Below are positions 6,073-8,652 of a stretch of DNA of 8,652 nucleotides, piece by piece. Positions within the stretch are counted from its first letter, which is position 1. Each line of letters opens with the position of its first letter. The position numbers and the translations under genes are program-made. Source of the DNA: Planctomycetaceae bacterium (GTDB taxonomy: Bacteria > Planctomycetota > Planctomycetia > Pirellulales > UBA1268); the NCBI GenBank assembly GCA_947453125.1, contig CANGGC010000063.1, positions 1-8,652 on the forward strand, in the 5' to 3' direction. The notes under the pieces are model-generated. The model was given only the letters and a program-made list of their open reading frames with translations, did not search any database and had not been told where the DNA came from.

Positions 6073-6699
6073 TCAGTCCTTCTCCTTGTCGTCGCCGGTC
6101 ACAGGGGGCTTGGTGAGGATCTCGTCGACGAGACCGTATTCCTTCGACTCAATGGCGGAGAGATAGCGATCCCGGTCGGTGTCCCTGGCGATCCGCTCGA
6201 GCGGTTGCCCGGTGTGATCCGCCAAAATCTCGTTGAGGACGGCGCGGGTCTTGAGGATCTCGTCGGCCTGAATCTCGATGTCGCTCACCTGCCCGCCGAC
6301 CTGGCCGTAGGGCTGGTGAATCATCACCTTCGAGTGCGGCAGGGCGAAACGCTTCCCCTTGGCGCCACCGGCGAGCAGGACGGCCCCGCCACTGGCGGCG
6401 ATGCCCACGCAGTAGGTCGCCACCGGGCAGGAGAGGATCTGCATCGTGTCGTAGATCGCCATCGTCGCCGTGACGCTGCCGCCGGGCGAGTTGATGTAGA
6501 AGTGGATGTCCTTGCGCCGGTTGTCGCTCTGGAGGTAGAGCAACTTCATCACCAACTCGTTGGCGTTCCCGTCATAGATCTCCCCCTGGAGGAGGATGAT
6601 CCGATTCTCGAGAAGCAGGTCGCCGAGCGTCATCTGCCGCTGCCGCTGGTAGTCGCGGGAGGCGCTGGACGAGCGCGGATCGAAGGGACGGTCGTGCAT
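6073..6699 (-). CDS. clpP: ATP-dependent Clp protease proteolytic subunit (first copy)
   Basis: A 208-residue ClpP paralogue with a complete triad: Ser103 in GIAASGGAVLLAGG, His128 in MIHQPYGQ and Asp177 in TDRDRYL. The Gly after the nucleophile's Gly position (SGGA in place of SMGA) and the extended GGAKGKRFALPHS segment set it apart from the second copy. The N-terminus is unusual: about 20 polar residues (HDRPFDPRSSSASRDYQRQRQ) come before MTLGDLLLENRIILLQGEIYD and may be a propeptide. Two starts are possible: a TTG at 6729 or the ATG at 6699. Neither has a good ribosome site; I chose the ATG as the commoner codon, and the added ten residues look unconserved. The gene lies 65 bases after tig and 3 bases before the next clpP. 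The pair may form mixed rings, as described for some bacteria with two ClpPs; that is inference here. Confidence 0.93.
   Translation of the reverse strand: MHDRPFDPRSSSASRDYQRQRQMTLGDLLLENRIILLQGEIYDGNANELVMKLLYLQSDNRRKDIHFYINSPGGSVTATMAIYDTMQILSCPVATYCVGIAASGGAVLLAGGAKGKRFALPHSKVMIHQPYGQVGGQVSDIEIQADEILKTRAVLNEILADHTGQPLERIARDTDRDRYLSAIESKEYGLVDEILTKPPVTGDDKEKD
6077..6081 (-). promoter_or_regulatory. Ribosome binding site embedded in the upstream clpP end
   Basis: AAGGA on the minus strand, 7 bases before the ATG at 6069. It lies inside the codons for the C-terminal KEKD of the upstream ClpP, so ribosomes finishing that gene are placed to restart on the next. Confidence 0.6.
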
Positions 6700-6764
6700 G
6701 GTGGGGGCCCGGGAGGGGACGCTTGACAAACGGAGGGGGACCGGGGACGTGGGAAGCCTGGGCT

Positions 6765-8255
6765 TTAGCGCCGCGGGGCACGCACCGCAGAGGCCTCGGC
6801 ATGATTGGCGGTCGGGATCGCGTCGTCCCCCACGACCTCACCGCAGACCGCATGGTCGACGGCGTCGGCGTCGGGCTTGGGGAACTCGAAGGGGGTGTCG
6901 GCGAACGTGGCGCTGGTGGTGATCAGGTCGAGCGTCTTGCGCTCGATGATCTGGTTGCGGAGGACGTCCATCAGGCCGCGCTTCTCGAGGCTGGCACGCA
7001 CCCGACGGGGCGACTCCCCCGACTGTGCGGCAATCGCGCGGATCTCCTCGTCGTAGTCGGCTCCCGTCTCAGCGATCGATTCTTCCTCGGCGATCCGCTC
7101 GAGGATGAAGTGCTCCTTGAGGGCCTTGGCGGTGCTCGCCATCACCGACTGCCGCAGCTCGTTGACATGACGGCGGATCGAATCGTCGTCGAAGCCGCTG
7201 CGACGCAGCTCGAGAATCGCCCGCTCCAGCTCACGCTGGCTCTGGCGGCGGAGAAGATCGGGGGGGAGATCCCAGTTCGCGGAAGCGGTCAGGGCACTGG
7301 CGACCTGCTTGCGGACCTCACGGCGCTGATGCCAGGCAAGCTGCCCGTCGAGCTGCCCACGGATGGCGGCACGGAGGGCGTCGGCATCGGCGAACGGCCC
7401 GAGTTCACCGAGGACCTCCTCGTTGAGCTCCGGCAACTCCAGCTTCTTCACCTCGACCACCGTCAGCTCGAGGGTAACTTCCTTGCCACGGAGCGCCTCG
7501 ACGGCAGCTTCGCTCGAGATGGTCAGCGGCGCCGTCACCGGCTTGCCCGGCTTGGCCTTGGCAACGAGCTTGGCGAATCCCGGCAGCTCGGCATCCGCCA
7601 GCGAGAGCTTCTCGCGGACGACGATCTCGACCTCGTTGGCCTCGGAAAGGACGGTGTCGCCGTCGAGGAAACGGAGGTTGGCAACGATGAGATCACCCTC
7701 GACGGGGGCCCCGTCGTGGGGCACGAGCCGACTGCGGTCACGGAGGACGTTGGCGAGGGCGTCGTCGACGTCCTTGTCGGAGATCTCACGAGTCGGCCGC
7801 TTGATCGAGAGCCCCTTCCACTGCGGCATCTCGAACTCGGGGCGGACCTCGATCGCAAACTCGAACGTCATCGGCCCATCGTCGGGGAGGACGATCGCCC
7901 CAACGTCGAGTTCGGGCTCGCTGATGGGCGACAGCTTCTCCGTCTCCGAAACCTGTGTCATGGCGTCGGCGAGGAGCTTCGAGCGGATCTGCTCCGAGAG
8001 TTCCGTCTTGAACCGGCTCCCGACGAGTGCCTTCGGGGCCCGACCGGGGCGGAATCCGGGAAGATGAGCCGTCGGCACCATCTCGCCGATGCACTCGGCG
8101 TGGTAGCGGGCGATGTCCTCGCGCGGAATCGAGACGCGCACCTTCCGCTGGCAGGTCGACACTTTGTCGATGGCGACGTCGAGCTTCAGCAGAGGCCGCT
8201 CTCCCGGAAGGGGGGCGGCGGACGTGGCGGAATCGAGCGCGGCGGTATCAGACAT
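6765..8255 (-). CDS. tig: Trigger factor, ribosome-associated chaperone
   Basis: A 496-residue chaperone that binds the ribosome exit tunnel and shields nascent chains. The ribosome-binding domain spans about 24-145 and contains the signature LPGFRPGRAPKALV (65-78), matching the GFRxGxxP ribosome-docking loop. An FKBP-like domain follows (about 158-272), but the segment around DLIVANLRFLDGDTVLSEANEVEI is well diverged from the active E. coli enzyme, so prolyl isomerase activity is uncertain. The helical C-terminal substrate-cradling domain covers about 273-450. A tail of about 45 residues (ADTPFEFPKPDADAV onward) makes it longer than the usual 430-450. The ATG at 8255 has GGAAG 5 bases upstream; the frame is open further up to the tRNA gene, but that stretch looks non-coding. 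It heads a tig-clpP-clpP run, echoing the tig-clpP-clpX order of many bacteria. Confidence 0.96.
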   Translation of the reverse strand: MSDTAALDSATSAAPLPGERPLLKLDVAIDKVSTCQRKVRVSIPREDIARYHAECIGEMVPTAHLPGFRPGRAPKALVGSRFKTELSEQIRSKLLADAMTQVSETEKLSPISEPELDVGAIVLPDDGPMTFEFAIEVRPEFEMPQWKGLSIKRPTREISDKDVDDALANVLRDRSRLVPHDGAPVEGDLIVANLRFLDGDTVLSEANEVEIVVREKLSLADAELPGFAKLVAKAKPGKPVTAPLTISSEAAVEALRGKEVTLELTVVEVKKLELPELNEEVLGELGPFADADALRAAIRGQLDGQLAWHQRREVRKQVASALTASANWDLPPDLLRRQSQRELERAILELRRSGFDDDSIRRHVNELRQSVMASTAKALKEHFILERIAEEESIAETGADYDEEIRAIAAQSGESPRRVRASLEKRGLMDVLRNQIIERKTLDLITTSATFADTPFEFPKPDADAVDHAVCGEVVGDDAIPTANHAEASAVRAPRR

Positions 8256-8561
8256 GGACGCTTCCGGGACAGAGAGGGCGAGGAGAGGATTCGGGACTTC
8301 AAGAGGGGAATCGGGACGGCAAACTAGCGAGGAGCGACACAGCGAACGATGGGAATCGTACGGAGGCCTTCCACGAAGGGCGAGGTGGAACATCCCCTCC
8401 CCTCGGTTGATCGGCCGCCAGCTGACGATCCAGCCCACATCTGAAAGCAGGGCGGAGAGCGTGAGTTGGTCGGGAGCGGCAACAGCCCCCCGAAGGGAGC
8501 CAGGCCCCCTGGAAGGTTGCCCTTCCGCGGACGGTTCAAACGGACCGGAAAGGGCAACAAG
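8256..8561 (-). other. Intergenic region between tRNA-Gly and tig
   Basis: About 306 bases without a supported gene. It should hold the tig promoter, but I see no convincing -35/-10 pair on the minus strand; TACGAT (8360-8355) and TAGTTT (8329-8324) both lack a fitting -35. Visible structures are an inverted repeat TTCCAC/GTGGAA (8369-8374 and 8385-8390), a small ACGAT/ATCGT hairpin (8346-8359), and the larger hairpin just after the tRNA. In-frame extension of tig through this stretch shows no family similarity. Confidence 0.5.
8516..8558 (-). terminator. Long hairpin just downstream of tRNA-Gly, terminator-like but without T-tract
   Basis: GTTGCCCTT (8516-8524) pairs with AAGGGCAAC (8550-8558) over 9 bp, and CCG (8525-8527) with CGG (8546-8548) over 3 bp more, with a bulged A at 8549 and an 18-base loop. 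The stem begins 3 bases beyond the tRNA discriminator base. No run of T follows it on the minus strand, so simple intrinsic termination is not assured; it could act in tRNA 3' processing or slow polymerase. Confidence 0.4.
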
Positions 8562-8634
8562 AGCGGGTGATGGGATTCGAACCCACGACAACCACGTTGG
8601 CAACGTGGTGCTCTACCAACTGAGCTACACCCGC
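8562..8634 (-). tRNA. tRNA-Gly (anticodon GCC)
   Basis: The minus strand folds into a full cloverleaf: acceptor stem GCGGGTG with CACCCGC, D-arm GCTC/GAGC around AGTTGGTA, anticodon stem CCACG/CGTGG around the loop TTGCCAA, a 5-base variable region, and a T-arm with TTCGAAT. The anticodon GCC (8601-8599) reads GGC and GGU glycine codons. The discriminator is U, as expected for bacterial glycine tRNA. The 3' CCA is not encoded, so it must be added by the CCA-adding enzyme. It is on the same strand as tig, upstream of it. Confidence 0.97.
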
Positions 8635-8652
8635 ACTGCAACAGACCGAAAA

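Noticed and set aside
6700..6729. TTG start at 6729 for the first clpP
   Set aside because: No ribosome site precedes it, and the ten added residues look unrelated to ClpP. The ATG at 6699 is preferred, though it too lacks a clear ribosome site, so some doubt remains.
5131..8327. Two very long plus-strand open frames (5131-6726 and 6723-8327) opposite clpP and tig
   Set aside because: They are antisense shadows of well-supported genes. Their translations are rich in Arg, Gly, Asp and Val dipeptides without family motifs, as expected from the opposite strand of GC-rich codons.
8256..8603. Upstream extension of the tig frame into the tRNA gene
   Set aside because: It would overlap tRNA-Gly and the added residues resemble no trigger factor N-terminus. 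The ATG at 8255 is the sensible start.
1..8652. Mobile element, CRISPR, prophage or defence system
   Set aside because: No transposase, integrase, direct-repeat array, toxin-antitoxin pair or nuclease-like gene is visible. The tRNA-Gly gene has no duplicated 3' end within the window that would mark an attachment site.

Overview
The window is GC-rich, densely packed bacterial DNA that reads as an ordinary chromosomal segment. A planctomycete (Planctomycetota, probably Pirellulales-like) is the best fit. The basis is two adjacent, diverged clpP genes behind a trigger factor gene, a proline-rich lipoprotein of a type I associate with planctomycetes, and an exported protein whose mature start is a CPFC motif. 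This assignment is inference from gene content and protein style; no rRNA or other phylogenetic marker is present.

Left part (1-2961, minus strand): a three-gene block reading ABC ATPase (2961-2272), FtsX/MacB-type permease (2245-908), then an exported protein with a Cys-Pro-Phe-Cys motif (799 to beyond the left edge). The ATPase and permease are 26 bases apart and form one transporter. The exported protein has a possible promoter of its own, placed so that its mRNA could be leaderless.

Middle (2962-4326): a divergent control region separates the ATPase from gap on the plus strand. It holds three TTCCCG/CGGGAA repeats near the ATPase, a sigma-70-like promoter for gap (TTGAGC, 18 bases, TATATT) and a tandem 16-base GC repeat in the gap leader. 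The gap gene (glycolytic GAPDH, GTG start at 3245) ends in a strong intrinsic terminator at 4292-4326.

Right part (4366-8634, minus strand): tRNA-Gly(GCC), a roughly 300-base gap, trigger factor (tig), two ClpP protease subunits with a 3-base gap between them, and a lipoprotein gene that converges on gap. Trigger factor meets nascent chains at the ribosome and ClpP degrades proteins handed over by Clp ATPases, so this is a protein quality-control operon. The clpX gene that follows clpP in many bacteria is absent; the lipoprotein takes its place.

I found no mobile element, CRISPR array, phage gene, toxin-antitoxin pair or clear defence system. Points worth a second look are the paired, catalytically complete ClpPs, the transporter block with its exported CPFC protein, the repeats around gap, and the hairpins lacking T-tracts. 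None amounts to a demonstrated new system.
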